Positions 36,212 to 46,092 of a stretch of 64,000 nucleotides of DNA are shown here, in pieces. The notes under the pieces were generated by a model. The model ran no database searches and was not told the DNA's origin. It saw only the letters and a list, made by a program, of their open reading frames with translations. Every line of letters starts with the position of its first letter. Within the stretch, counting starts at the first letter, position 1. Origin of the DNA: Salinivirgaceae bacterium (GTDB taxonomy: Bacteria > Bacteroidota > Bacteroidia > Bacteroidales > SZUA-534); assembly GCA_016284875.1 (NCBI GenBank), contig JAEEPS010000009.1, positions 1 to 64,000 on the forward strand, in the 5' to 3' direction. The translations under genes and the position numbers were made by a program.

Positions 36212-38062
36212 TTACCATCCTGCGTGTTGCTTGATGAATTTGTTAGCATTCACGTCTTTGAATGGGATAGGATAGTATTTGTATTTATCCGGAGCATCAG
36301 ATGGCTCGGTGAAACCAACCTCACCTCTACCTTCGTTCGGGTGAGTAGCGTAAACATAGAATCTGTGTTTTTCTTCTTTATTGCCTACGCCTTTTTCTTT
36401 ACCATTCTCATCGAACATAGCGTCGTACAGTTCAGGAACAGTCTTACCATTGTTTCTTATTCTTGCGAAGTAGTCAACACCATCGCCCTTGTCTTGGAAA
36501 CTCCAGCGAACCATATCCGGCCAACGGCAGCCTTCCAGGAACAACTCGAAACGTTTTTCCTCTTTAATTGCGGTCAGGAGGTCGTCCGAAGCGCTTGTTA
36601 TAGTGGCAGAACCAGCACGCTCTTGAATTTTGTTCAAGTATTTCAAACCTTCAGCAGCCTCACCAGTTCTTGCGCAAGCCTCAGCATAAAGCAGGTAGGC
36701 CTCGCCCAAACGTGCAATCAGGTTGTTTCTTGTAGAGAATGCCTCACCAGGATAAGTCTCTTCTGAACGAGCTTGGCGTTTGTATTCCAAGAAGTGAGTT
36801 TGACCATAGAGATAAGTTTTAATACCTCTGTTAGACATTTTCTCTTTCTCTGCGAGTGATTGATCGTCGCCAGAACCATAACTCATTTCATACATAAACT
36901 CTTTGATGTTTCTAATCCAAGCTTTACGACGCCATCTTTGGTCTTTTTTCGGGTCTTTCTCGTATGCGTACGGGTCGTAATCTTTATCACCAACTATGCC
37001 GTCTTTTGTCTTCGGATCACCTGGGTCAACGCCGCAGTCATGTTTAATGAAGTCAGCAGCAAAGTCCTCACGAATACCAAGACCACCCCAACCATTAACA
37101 TATCCTGAAGGAACACCAGCCATATGGTCTTGGCGCCAGTTCATAATGTTAATGTACATCCAAGTACTACGTTGGATATTTCCACTCCATGTCGAGATAG
37201 CCGTATTTACAGCAACGTTTGTAGCCATAATCTGCTCCTCATTGCCATCACCATTGGCAAGGAATGTCTCGCCAATACGATCACTTGGAACAAGAGCGTA
37301 GTTTTCAGACTCAACAAGTGGTTTCAGCGCTTTCTTTGAATTCTCAAAGTCGCCAACAAACATATAAGCCTTGCCTGCTACAAATTGAGCGAAACCTTTT
37401 GTAACTTTAACGGTACCATCTTTGTCGGTTTTTCCGTTGCGATCTTCAAGGTCAGCCATTGCATCCATACACTCTTCGGCGCACCATTTCAAGAGTTCAT
37501 TGTGGTCGCTGTTAGCTATGTCTTCAGCACCAGCACTCAAATCAAGATACTTGGTTACTTTCGGTGGATCGTACCAACCAATGCCAAGTTGCATGTGGCA
37601 GTAAGCGCGTACTACGCGAGCCTCAGCAACGCAGCGTTTCTTAATGTCAGACATTTCTCCGGCTTCTGGAATCTTATTAATTACAAGGTTCGCAGCGTAG
37701 ATGGCGCTATAGTAAGCACCATAAAGAGGAGTCAAGTCCTCATGGTCAGTAGCATAACGGAATTCGTTGAGCTGACTCATAAAGTCGTTGTCACCATAGA
37801 ATTCGCCAGCAGCGTAAATATCGTCGCCACAAAGGTTGTAAGCAAAGAACGGAGCATTGTGGATGCCGAGGAATTTTCCATTGGCTACCACCTGAGCAAA
37901 TTCATCGTACATGCCGTTCAAGGCATTCTGAGCGTCATCGTCACTTTGATAGAACATATCGAGTGTAATCACACCCTTCTGATCCTCATCAAGCTTGTCT
38001 TCGCACGCAGTTGCCATTATAGCACATGCGCCTATCAGTATTGAAAATTTAAACTTATTCAT
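36212..38062 (-). CDS. SusD/RagB family surface lipoprotein (pair 1)
   Basis: The 616-residue lipoprotein has a signal ending at ATAC (Cys20), followed by EDKLDEDQKG. The SusD fold is seen in the N-terminal DDDAQNALNGMYDEF segment, the helical TPR-like middle (AEARVVRAYCHMQLGIGWY, GEAYLLYAEACARTGEAAEG) and the C-terminal PIPFKDVNANKFIKQHAGW end. SusD proteins form the lid over a SusC channel and bind the ligand at the cell surface. The gene lies 15 bp downstream of its partner susC1 on the same strand and ends at a terminator. The ligand is unknown. Confidence 0.92.
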   Translation of the reverse strand: MNKFKFSILIGACAIMATACEDKLDEDQKGVITLDMFYQSDDDAQNALNGMYDEFAQVVANGKFLGIHNAPFFAYNLCGDDIYAAGEFYGDNDFMSQLNEFRYATDHEDLTPLYGAYYSAIYAANLVINKIPEAGEMSDIKKRCVAEARVVRAYCHMQLGIGWYDPPKVTKYLDLSAGAEDIANSDHNELLKWCAEECMDAMADLEDRNGKTDKDGTVKVTKGFAQFVAGKAYMFVGDFENSKKALKPLVESENYALVPSDRIGETFLANGDGNEEQIMATNVAVNTAISTWSGNIQRSTWMYINIMNWRQDHMAGVPSGYVNGWGGLGIREDFAADFIKHDCGVDPGDPKTKDGIVGDKDYDPYAYEKDPKKDQRWRRKAWIRNIKEFMYEMSYGSGDDQSLAEKEKMSNRGIKTYLYGQTHFLEYKRQARSEETYPGEAFSTRNNLIARLGEAYLLYAEACARTGEAAEGLKYLNKIQERAGSATITSASDDLLTAIKEEKRFELFLEGCRWPDMVRWSFQDKGDGVDYFARIRNNGKTVPELYDAMFDENGKEKGVGNKEEKHRFYVYATHPNEGRGEVGFTEPSDAPDKYKYYPIPFKDVNANKFIKQHAGW

Positions 38063-38077
38063 AATTGTTTGTTTTTT

Positions 38078-41000
38078 TTAGAATGTTACACTAACACCGA
38101 AGACCATCTTCTTCGAGATAGGATATGTACCCATATCGATACCCATTTGGTATGCATTAGTCGAAGTTGTTGCAGTCTCAGGATCCATACCTGGATATTT
38201 CGAGAATGTGAAGTAGTCATCAAGTGATACAAATACCCTCATGTTTTGAATGTAGGCTTTCTTTGTGATGTCGGCAGGAAGGGTGTAACCCAATTGAATC
38301 TGCTTGATCTTGAAATAGTTGCCCTTGAAGATATTGTCGTCAGATGCCCAATATTTAGTATCGGTAGAGCATTTGTTAAGAGCAGGTCTTGAAGCGCCAG
38401 TGTTGTCCTCAGTCCATGCATTCTTGTGATAATACTCAAGAGTATTGCTGTACGGACGGTCGGTGCGGAACAAAACCGGGAATATGCTGTTACCGCCTAC
38501 ACCATTACCAAACAGAGTGAAATCGAATCCTTTGTATTCAAGGTTGATAGTCATACCATAATTGTATTTCGGCATGCCCTGACCAATATCAGTCTTGTCG
38601 TCGTCAGTGATTTGGCCATCACCGTTCATGTCAACAAGTGTGTAAGAACCGTCTTCTGGATTAACCTTGTCGAATTTGAAACCATAGAAGTACCAAATTG
38701 AGTGACCTTCCTCAAAAGCATTGCGGATAGAGTTCACATAGTAAGAACCTTGCAGAATACGTCCACCAGCGTTGGGATCAAGGTAGGTAACTTCGTTCTT
38801 AAGAGTTGAGAAGTTGGCGTTTACAGAATAATTGAGGTCACCAAGTTTGTCTTTCCAGCCAAGTTCGAATTCAAGACCCTTGTTCATGATTTCACCAGCG
38901 TTCTTTGTTACGCTTGATACACCAAGTTCCATCGGAGGAGTAACATCAACCAGAAGGTCTTTAGTGTTCTTCTTGTACCAGTCGATGCCAAGAGACAGGC
39001 GGCTGTTCAGGAAGCGTGCGTCCAAACCGAGGTCAATCTGCTCTGATGTCTCCCATTTCAAATCTGGGTTGGCCAAACCTGAAGGCATTGAACCAAACTC
39101 TTGAGGAGCAGCGTTGTCAGTTGTGCTGTATTGGTACCATTTTTGGTTGTAGGCGATAGTTGTTGCGTACTTGTAGTCGCGCAATACGTTGATGTTACCA
39201 TTGCGGCCCCAAGATGCACGGATCTTCAAGAACGACATAATGTCTGTGCTGATGTTGTCTTTAATGAAACTTTCGTTGCTGAGTGTCCAACCTGCAGATA
39301 CTGATGGGAATTTACCCCAACGGCTCTCTTTCGGAAGTTTTGACTCATCGAATGCGTCAGCACGGAAGTTCAATTGCAAACTATACTTGTTGTCGAAAGA
39401 ATAAGTCAAACGACCGAAGTAAGAAAGGCTTGCAGAACGGTTCGGTTTGTTATTGAACGATTTGGTTACAAGTTCTGTGGTCTCAGAAGTCTTGTAAGTT
39501 ACGCTTTCAATAGCTTCAATGTCTGCTTTTGTTGCAGTTGAGCCTTCTTTGAACTTAATAGAGTATTTGGTAATGTCGTCACCTGTTGCGGTTTTTTCAA
39601 CAGTACTTGTCGATGTATTGTTGGCAACATAGTCCAGATAGCGGAAGTTCTCCTCGTATGAAGAAAGAATGTCTGTACCTTTTGCGCTACCACTAACGTT
39701 GTCAGTCTTATCCTCGATGTACGACATACCAGCCATCAAACCGATATTGTTTTTACCAAAATCGATGTTGTAGTTGAAGAAGTTCTCCCACTGATAGTAA
39801 AGACCAGTTTGTGCTTCAGCTGAAATATTGTAGTTGTCGTCGTATGCCATGCTGTTTGCATAGTACGGAGCAGAATAACTGTGACGATTGCTATGTCTGA
39901 TGCGATAACCTAAACGTGAGGTGTAAACAAATCCTTTAATCGGAGATAAGTTTGCAAACGCTGTTCCACGTACGGTAACACCACCATTGTCTGCATCAGT
40001 GCGGTACAACTGGATAAGCGGAGAACCATTATCTGTTTCAATGTATTTCGAAACTGCTAACAGACGGCCTTCGTCATCTCTAACTGCGAGTGAAGGGTCT
40101 TTCTTATATTTATTTACAGTAATCTTACGATTGAAATCCTCGTAATCGTTATAGTACAGCGGAGTCAGAGGGTCGTTCTGGATAACGGCCATCATCACTG
40201 AGTTGGCCTCGCTCATATGTCCTACCGACTTAGTTGACCATTTCTCAATAGAGGTGTTTGTACCAACAGTCAGCCAATCTTTAATCTTATAGTCAGCATT
40301 GATTTGGGCAGAAAGACGTTTGTAGACATCTTTGTCGCCAACAACGATACCATTGTTGTTCAATGAGTTCAATGACAAGAAATAGTGTCCGCGTTGGTTG
40401 CCACCTTGCATTGACAGAGAGTGCTGTTGAGTGTAACTCTTTTCGAACAGAGCGTCTGCCCAATCGGTGTCAATTGAACCATCGTCACCATATTTCTCCA
40501 TGTCTGCCTCAATGTCAACACCGCCCTTTTGATTCATGTAGTCAATGAATTGCTCGCGGTTCATAACATCAGGTTTCTTGGCCAATTTGTTCTGAGTCAG
40601 TTTGTAACTGTAGGTAATAGTACCGTCGCCTTTGTCCTGACCAGATTTGGTTGTGATGAGCACAACACCGTTACCTGCTTCAGCACCGTAGATGGCAGCT
40701 GATGCAGCGTCCTTCAAAATCTCCATTGACTCAATCATTGAGGGGTCGAGGTATTGGATGTTGTCCACCTTCAAACCGTCAACAATCAACAGAGGGCCAA
40801 TGTTACCACTGTTAGAAGAATAACCACGAACGCGGATGGCAGCGCCTTGACCAGGAGCACCTGAGTAGTTCAGAATCTGAACACCAGATGCTTTACCTTG
40901 CAGAGCTGATGCTGCGTCGGTGATTGAAAGTTTTTTAAGGTCATCAGAACGCACTGAAGCAACTGAACCAGTCAAGTCGCTCTTCTTTTGCGTACCATAA

Positions 41001-41338
41001 CCTACGACCACAACCTCGTCCAAGCCTACCAAATCAGGCACCAGGCTAACGTTGTAAGGACCATTACCGTTAACGGTGATTTCTTCAGTAGTATAACCAA
41101 TGTAGGAAATCTGAAGAACATCGCCATCAGCGGCGTTCATTGTAAATTCACCATTACCAGCGGTAATAGTACCAGTCGCGGTTCCTTTGATAACCACGTT
41201 TGCTCCCGGAATGGGAAGTTGCTCATCATCGAGAACCTTACCCTTTATTTCATGTTGCTGGGCAAAAGCTCCGACTGAAAGCAGCATCATCGACAGTGCT
41301 AGCACTGCGTTTTTCCATAATAGATGCATTTTCATCAT
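38078..41338 (-). CDS. SusC/RagA TonB-linked outer membrane transporter (pair 1)
   Basis: The 1086-residue protein has a signal peptide (ending VGAFAQ), an N-terminal carboxypeptidase-regulatory-like domain (IKGKVLDDEQLPIPGANVVI, about 30-110), a region like a TonB box (DEVVVVGYGTQKKSDL), a plug (about 130-240) and a 22-strand barrel to the end (KMVFGVSVTF, with a terminal aromatic). It imports ligands bound by SusD across the outer membrane using TonB energy. The pair is divergent from the hybrid sensor at 41705, the usual setting for its regulation. Ligand class not visible. Confidence 0.93.
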   Translation of the reverse strand: MMKMHLLWKNAVLALSMMLLSVGAFAQQHEIKGKVLDDEQLPIPGANVVIKGTATGTITAGNGEFTMNAADGDVLQISYIGYTTEEITVNGNGPYNVSLVPDLVGLDEVVVVGYGTQKKSDLTGSVASVRSDDLKKLSITDAASALQGKASGVQILNYSGAPGQGAAIRVRGYSSNSGNIGPLLIVDGLKVDNIQYLDPSMIESMEILKDAASAAIYGAEAGNGVVLITTKSGQDKGDGTITYSYKLTQNKLAKKPDVMNREQFIDYMNQKGGVDIEADMEKYGDDGSIDTDWADALFEKSYTQQHSLSMQGGNQRGHYFLSLNSLNNNGIVVGDKDVYKRLSAQINADYKIKDWLTVGTNTSIEKWSTKSVGHMSEANSVMMAVIQNDPLTPLYYNDYEDFNRKITVNKYKKDPSLAVRDDEGRLLAVSKYIETDNGSPLIQLYRTDADNGGVTVRGTAFANLSPIKGFVYTSRLGYRIRHSNRHSYSAPYYANSMAYDDNYNISAEAQTGLYYQWENFFNYNIDFGKNNIGLMAGMSYIEDKTDNVSGSAKGTDILSSYEENFRYLDYVANNTSTSTVEKTATGDDITKYSIKFKEGSTATKADIEAIESVTYKTSETTELVTKSFNNKPNRSASLSYFGRLTYSFDNKYSLQLNFRADAFDESKLPKESRWGKFPSVSAGWTLSNESFIKDNISTDIMSFLKIRASWGRNGNINVLRDYKYATTIAYNQKWYQYSTTDNAAPQEFGSMPSGLANPDLKWETSEQIDLGLDARFLNSRLSLGIDWYKKNTKDLLVDVTPPMELGVSSVTKNAGEIMNKGLEFELGWKDKLGDLNYSVNANFSTLKNEVTYLDPNAGGRILQGSYYVNSIRNAFEEGHSIWYFYGFKFDKVNPEDGSYTLVDMNGDGQITDDDKTDIGQGMPKYNYGMTINLEYKGFDFTLFGNGVGGNSIFPVLFRTDRPYSNTLEYYHKNAWTEDNTGASRPALNKCSTDTKYWASDDNIFKGNYFKIKQIQLGYTLPADITKKAYIQNMRVFVSLDDYFTFSKYPGMDPETATTSTNAYQMGIDMGTYPISKKMVFGVSVTF

Positions 41339-41378
41339 ACAAAAGTTTTTGTTAATTATTAAATAGATTAGTCACCGG

Positions 41379-41403
41379 CTGGCAAATCCATAGAATCTGC
41401 CAG
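41379..41403 (-). promoter_or_regulatory. Hairpin in the susC1 upstream region
   Basis: On the minus strand the arms CTGGCAGATTC and GGATTTGCCAG pair over 11 bp with a three-base TAT loop. Two pairs are G-U wobbles in the minus-strand RNA and would be mismatches on the plus strand, so the element reads better as RNA structure in the susC1 leader than as a DNA palindrome. No T-run follows. It lies about 40 bp before the start codon. Confidence 0.5.
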
Positions 41404-41488
41404 TTTATCTTAAAAATTTCGTTTCCGTCTACGCGTTTTAATTGCATACACGAATTTCCGCATTGTCTTTGGAGCGTCATAAAAATAG

Positions 41489-41532
41489 TGTCTCATATTT
41501 GTTTCTGTGTGTCTCATCATTTTTTATATTTG
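41489..41532 (+). promoter_or_regulatory. Direct repeat and promoter upstream of the hybrid sensor
   Basis: TGTCTCAT occurs at 41489-41496 and again at 41510-41517, exactly 21 bp apart, two helical turns. TATATTTG at 41525-41532 is an exact -7 box; TTTC at 41502-41505 is 19 bp upstream as a -33 element. The direct repeat fits the spacing for an AraC-type dimer and overlaps the promoter. It lies in the 366-bp gap between susC1 and the sensor gene and may control either. Otherwise the gap shows only the hairpin at 41379. Confidence 0.45.
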
Positions 41533-41704
41533 TTGCATAATTTTTTGATTCTGTATCATTGTTTGATGATATTTTGTTGATTAATAATTGATTATGGCTT
41601 TTTAATAGTTTTAGATATTTTAGCCGTCAGAAATAGTGCAGTTGTATGCTTTTCGAACTTGGAAAAGCAATAAAAGGTTGATTGAACGGCGAAAAGAAAT
41701 TGTG

Positions 41705-44700
41705 ATGAGGTTTTGCTTTATGGAATTGAATAGATTATTGCTGTTATTATTGCTAGTTCTCCCGCATTTGTCGGTTGCAAACAATTGTTTTGTGTACACG
41801 TCGGAGTTCCATTTACCATCAAACAAGGTCAATCATGTGTTCCAAGACCATGATGGAATGATTTGGATAGCCACCGAGGACGGATTGTCGATGTATGATG
41901 GCGAGGAGTTTGTTGCCTTTCACAGTAATGAGTCTGATTCAACTTCGTTGCGGAACGAATATGTGAGATTCACCTTTGAGGATCATCACGGCAGATTGTT
42001 CTTTGGTACATTGTCGGGCCTTCATTATTACGACAGGGATTACCGGAAATTTTACCAGATTCCTCAATTTGTTGAAAACATGAAATTTACCCGAGGCGTT
42101 AATGTGTCGTGTGTTGTGGAAAGTGATTGCACAATTATTGTCGGCACATCTGGGTATGGCATTTTTGCTTTGGAGCAGTCTGATAGCGGATTGATTCTGC
42201 GTCAGGATCCTGATTTGTTGCCTAACTGCTACTATATTAAAAAGTTGATGCATGACAGCCACGATAATTTATGGGTGGCTACCGCCAATAGTGGTGTATA
42301 TGTGCTGAATAAGAAGCGTGAGATTGTCAGCACCTATTCCTTTGACAGCAACGAGTCGTGTTTCTCGCTTCTGGAATCGCCCGATGGCTATATATATATA
42401 GGTACATCACATGGAAACTTGGTTCGATACAACCCGGAGACGGAGTCGTATTCTCTTGTTGATACCAAGGGATTGATAAACAGTGCTTTGGCGGATATGA
42501 TGGTGAACGATTCCTCTTCCTTGTTGCTTGGAACTGATGGCGATGGATTGAAGGTGTTGAATACCGCTACTGGAGATATTCAAGATTACAATATCAGTTT
42601 GCTGGGTATTGATAGTCAAAAACTTAAAATCCACTCGATTATGCGAGACAACAGTGGCGGTCTGTGGCTCGGATGTTTCCAGCAAGGTGTAATTATGGAA
42701 CCTGCTGTCGAAAACGATTTTTATTATGTCGGAAGCAGGTCGTCGTCAGCGAATAATATAGGCTCATGTTGCGTGACTTCAGTTTTTAGCGACAAAAACG
42801 GAGACGTTTGGGTAGGTACAGACAATGATGGCATCTATTTGTTAAACAAGGATTTTTTGAGGAAGAAACATTTTCAAGTTGATCATAAAACGGGTGGCGT
42901 GCCGCGTACAACATTGTGCATTTTTCGTGATTCCCGCAATAATATTTGGGTGGGTTCGTATTTGTCGGGTCTTTTCAAACTTGATGAAAATACTGGTCGG
43001 TGCCAGTCGTTCCCCCTTGTAGGTCAGAGTGATTTCCGGTTGTCGCCGAGTATTTATGGTATTGACGAGGACGAACATCACAATTTGTGGGTGGCGGTTT
43101 CCGGGATAGGTCTTTACAGAATCAACATACTAACGCATGAGCAGAAGTTCTACCGCAATCAGTCCGGCAGCATTAGTTCATCGCAGACCGACAACCGATT
43201 GCCAAACACATGGATTAACAAAGTGTTGGTGCACGACAACCGTGTATATTTGGGTACTTATGACGGATTGTGCTGTTTCGATATTGAAAAAGAGGATTTT
43301 ACATCGACATTTGGGACCAATCGTGTGCTTGCAGGCGAAGTCATCTATGATTTGCTTTTCGATGAAGATGGAGTGATATGGCTTGCCACGGCAAACGGAC
43401 TTTTTAGTTTTAATCATCAAAATGGTGAATCTGTCAGATTTACAATGGCTAACGGATTGCCTAACAATTCTGTAGCATCGTTGCGACTTGGTTCTGATGG
43501 CAACATTTGGCTTGGCACTAGCAACGGCATTTCATGTATGAACCGTCAGACGGGTTTCTTCTCAAATTATTATGCTTCAGATGGTTTGCAGTGTAACGAG
43601 TTCAGCAAAGGCGCATCAACAGTTGGGCAGGACGGAATGTTGATATATGGAGGCATGAACGGACTGATATGCTTCTATCCACAGAATATTAAGAAACACT
43701 GCACCATCCCAAAAGTCAGAATTTCAAATTTTTATATCAATAACACTCCGGTAACAAAAGATATGTTGTCGGACGGACGCCCGGTTGTCGATTGCGATAT
43801 AACAAATGCGGAAAAGGTGCGTCTTTCCAATACCGACAATTCGTTTACCATTGAGTTTACAGCTATGGAGTTCGCTTCGCGCGACAGAATAAGTTATTGG
43901 TACAACATGGATGGGAAAGGCTGGTTCAGGTTGCAATCGAGAACCAACAGAGTCTCGTTTAGTAATCTAAAACCCGGAAAACATGAATTTTGTGTCAGGT
44001 CAGGAATTATGACCGCCGATGCCATTTCATTTTCGAAAATCCGTAGGCTTACAATTCAAATCGCCGCTCCGTGGTATGCGTCGAAGTTCGCTTATGCGCT
44101 TTATGCAGTTGTCCTGGTTTTGGCAGTATTGTTCGTCATGTTATATATTAAGCGTGACAACAAATTGAAAATGAAGATATTGGAACATAAGCACGCTGAA
44201 GATATCAAAGAGGCTAAACTGCAGTTCTTTATAAACATATCGCATGAAATTCGCACCCCAATGTCGCTGATTATCGGGCCAATACAAAAACTTATCAGCA
44301 CCGACGATGATCCGGAGCGTCAGCATACCTATAATATAATATATAGAAACGCAGAACGGATTCTCGGTCTTGTCAACCAACTTATGGATATTCGGAAAAT
44401 TGACAAGGGGCAGATGAAACTCCGTTTTGAGAATGCCGATGTGGTAAAAATCGTGCGGGGCGTATGTGATAATTTCAGTTTCCAAGCCTCGTCGCATGAC
44501 ATCAGTCTTAACTGCACTGCTGATAGCCAGCCGATAATGGCATGGGTTGACACTGCTCATTTCGACAAGATAATAGTCAACATCCTTTCAAACGCATTTA
44601 AGTTCACACCTTCGGGCGGAAGCATAAATGTTACTGTCAAGCAGGATTTCTCGGGGCAATCGAACTCGGGATCTGACGGTTTTGTGGTTATCGATATTGA

Positions 44701-45823
44701 AGACAGTGGTCCGGGTGTAAACACTGATGATTTGAACAGAATCTTCGACCGTTTTTATCAGTCGCCAACCAATGGCAAGACTGTTTCCGGCACTGGAGTC
44801 GGGCTTCATCTGACAAAATCACTCGTTGAGTTGCATCATGGCACAATTGCGGCAGCCAACAATGTGGGTAAAAACGGTTGTCACTTTACTGTCAGGATTC
44901 CGCTTGGCGATAGGCATATGACGGCAGAAGATAAAACCGCGCCGTTGGTTGTTGAGCAGGAGGGTGGCCAGGCCGCTCTTGAATTAAAGCCATCAGCATC
45001 TCCGACTGGCAAGACAAGCGTAAGGCAGTACAAAAAGACCAAGTACCATGTGCTTGTGGTTGAAGACGACGATGAAATCCGGAGGTATTTGAAAAGCGAA
45101 CTGTCAACAGATTTTCATGTGCAGGTGTGTGCAAATGGAGCAGAGGCTTTTGAGGTGATATTGAAAAAGGCGCCGGACATTGTGGTCAGCGATGTAATGA
45201 TGCCGGTAATGGACGGGGTTACGCTTTGCAAGAAAATCAAACAAAACATCACCATTAACGACTTACCAGTGATATTGTTGACATCCCTAACCAATGAAAG
45301 CAATATTATTGAAGGTCTCGATGTGGGCGCTGACGCATACATTACAAAACCCTTCAGCATTGAATTGCTGCGGCATACAATGTTGAACAAACTACAAAGC
45401 AGGAATGTTTTAAAGAATAACTTCAGAGGAAGTCAGACTCAGGAGGCAATGTTGGAAAAGCCTGATGTTGTTTCGCCCGACGACCGTTTGATGCACCGCA
45501 TCATGAAGGTTATCAACGCCAATATAGGCAATCCGGATTTGAATGTTGATATGCTGGCTACCACTGTTGGTATCAGCCGGGCTCATTTGCATCGGAAAAT
45601 GAAGGAACTTACCAATCAATCAACGCATATGTTTATCAGAAACGTACGCCTGCAACAGGCCGCGGCGCTTTTGCGCGAGGGAAAACACAGTGTGTCGGAG
45701 ATTTCTGATGTTGTCGGGTTTGTCAATACTGCTTATTTTTCAACGGCCTTCAAAGACATGTTTGGAGTGACACCAACGGAGTACATGTATCAGCATTCGG
45801 GAAACAAGGAAGAACGGAAATAA
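41705..45823 (+). CDS. Hybrid two-component system sensor/regulator
   Basis: From the ATG at 41705 the protein has about 1372 residues; starts at 41636 or 41720 are possible. A signal anchor (about 8-22) is followed by a periplasmic two-bladed ligand sensor of repeated propeller units (VNHVFQDHDGMIWIATEDGL and many WLGTSNGI-type repeats), a Y_Y_Y domain (about 690-760), a membrane helix (about 793-815), HisKA (SHEIRTPMS near 845), HATPase (IVNILSNAFKFTPSGG near 951), a receiver (VVEDDDEIRRY near 1117; Asp in SDVMMPVMDG) and an AraC-type helix-turn-helix to the end. It should sense a glycan breakdown product and activate the neighbouring susCD pairs. Confidence 0.93.
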   Translation: MRFCFMELNRLLLLLLLVLPHLSVANNCFVYTSEFHLPSNKVNHVFQDHDGMIWIATEDGLSMYDGEEFVAFHSNESDSTSLRNEYVRFTFEDHHGRLFFGTLSGLHYYDRDYRKFYQIPQFVENMKFTRGVNVSCVVESDCTIIVGTSGYGIFALEQSDSGLILRQDPDLLPNCYYIKKLMHDSHDNLWVATANSGVYVLNKKREIVSTYSFDSNESCFSLLESPDGYIYIGTSHGNLVRYNPETESYSLVDTKGLINSALADMMVNDSSSLLLGTDGDGLKVLNTATGDIQDYNISLLGIDSQKLKIHSIMRDNSGGLWLGCFQQGVIMEPAVENDFYYVGSRSSSANNIGSCCVTSVFSDKNGDVWVGTDNDGIYLLNKDFLRKKHFQVDHKTGGVPRTTLCIFRDSRNNIWVGSYLSGLFKLDENTGRCQSFPLVGQSDFRLSPSIYGIDEDEHHNLWVAVSGIGLYRINILTHEQKFYRNQSGSISSSQTDNRLPNTWINKVLVHDNRVYLGTYDGLCCFDIEKEDFTSTFGTNRVLAGEVIYDLLFDEDGVIWLATANGLFSFNHQNGESVRFTMANGLPNNSVASLRLGSDGNIWLGTSNGISCMNRQTGFFSNYYASDGLQCNEFSKGASTVGQDGMLIYGGMNGLICFYPQNIKKHCTIPKVRISNFYINNTPVTKDMLSDGRPVVDCDITNAEKVRLSNTDNSFTIEFTAMEFASRDRISYWYNMDGKGWFRLQSRTNRVSFSNLKPGKHEFCVRSGIMTADAISFSKIRRLTIQIAAPWYASKFAYALYAVVLVLAVLFVMLYIKRDNKLKMKILEHKHAEDIKEAKLQFFINISHEIRTPMSLIIGPIQKLISTDDDPERQHTYNIIYRNAERILGLVNQLMDIRKIDKGQMKLRFENADVVKIVRGVCDNFSFQASSHDISLNCTADSQPIMAWVDTAHFDKIIVNILSNAFKFTPSGGSINVTVKQDFSGQSNSGSDGFVVIDIEDSGPGVNTDDLNRIFDRFYQSPTNGKTVSGTGVGLHLTKSLVELHHGTIAAANNVGKNGCHFTVRIPLGDRHMTAEDKTAPLVVEQEGGQAALELKPSASPTGKTSVRQYKKTKYHVLVVEDDDEIRRYLKSELSTDFHVQVCANGAEAFEVILKKAPDIVVSDVMMPVMDGVTLCKKIKQNITINDLPVILLTSLTNESNIIEGLDVGADAYITKPFSIELLRHTMLNKLQSRNVLKNNFRGSQTQEAMLEKPDVVSPDDRLMHRIMKVINANIGNPDLNVDMLATTVGISRAHLHRKMKELTNQSTHMFIRNVRLQQAAALLREGKHSVSEISDVVGFVNTAYFSTAFKDMFGVTPTEYMYQHSGNKEERK

Positions 45824-45955
45824 GCAGTCAGAACCAATAATCAATACTATAAGCCATTCAACGTTTATATAATCGTTAAACTAACCGAGTGGCTACAACT
45901 TCCCATTCTCAATTCGGTTTTCCAAAACTGTATTGAAAAAAAAATTCATTAAATG

Positions 45956-45984
45956 TTTGAGGTGTAAATTATTTATATACTTTG
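45956..45984 (+). promoter_or_regulatory. Candidate promoter of susC2
   Basis: TTTG (45956-45959) and TATACTTTG (45976-45984) resemble the -33 and -7 boxes, with three bases instead of two between TA and TTTG. The box lies close to the start of a terminator-like hairpin. The whole gap from 45824 to 46277 holds this promoter, the hairpin at 45988-46026 and a 53-codon ORF. Confidence 0.4.
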
Positions 45985-45987
45985 CAC

Positions 45988-46026
45988 CGTTCGATGGAGA
46001 ATAGGGGGGAATCAGAACGTTTTTTT
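45988..46026 (+). terminator. Terminator-like hairpin in the susC2 leader
   Basis: CGTTCGAT (45988-45995) pairs with ATC-A-GAACG (46011-46019, one bulged A) around a G-rich loop, then seven T residues follow (46020-46026). If the promoter at 45956-45984 is right, the hairpin sits at the very start of the transcript and would be an attenuator. If not, it is the terminator of the sensor gene. Confidence 0.5.
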
Positions 46027-46092
46027 GAAAGAATTGCTATATTGAATTGATTCTTACGGATTAATAAAGGTAATTTTTACATTATTGTTATT

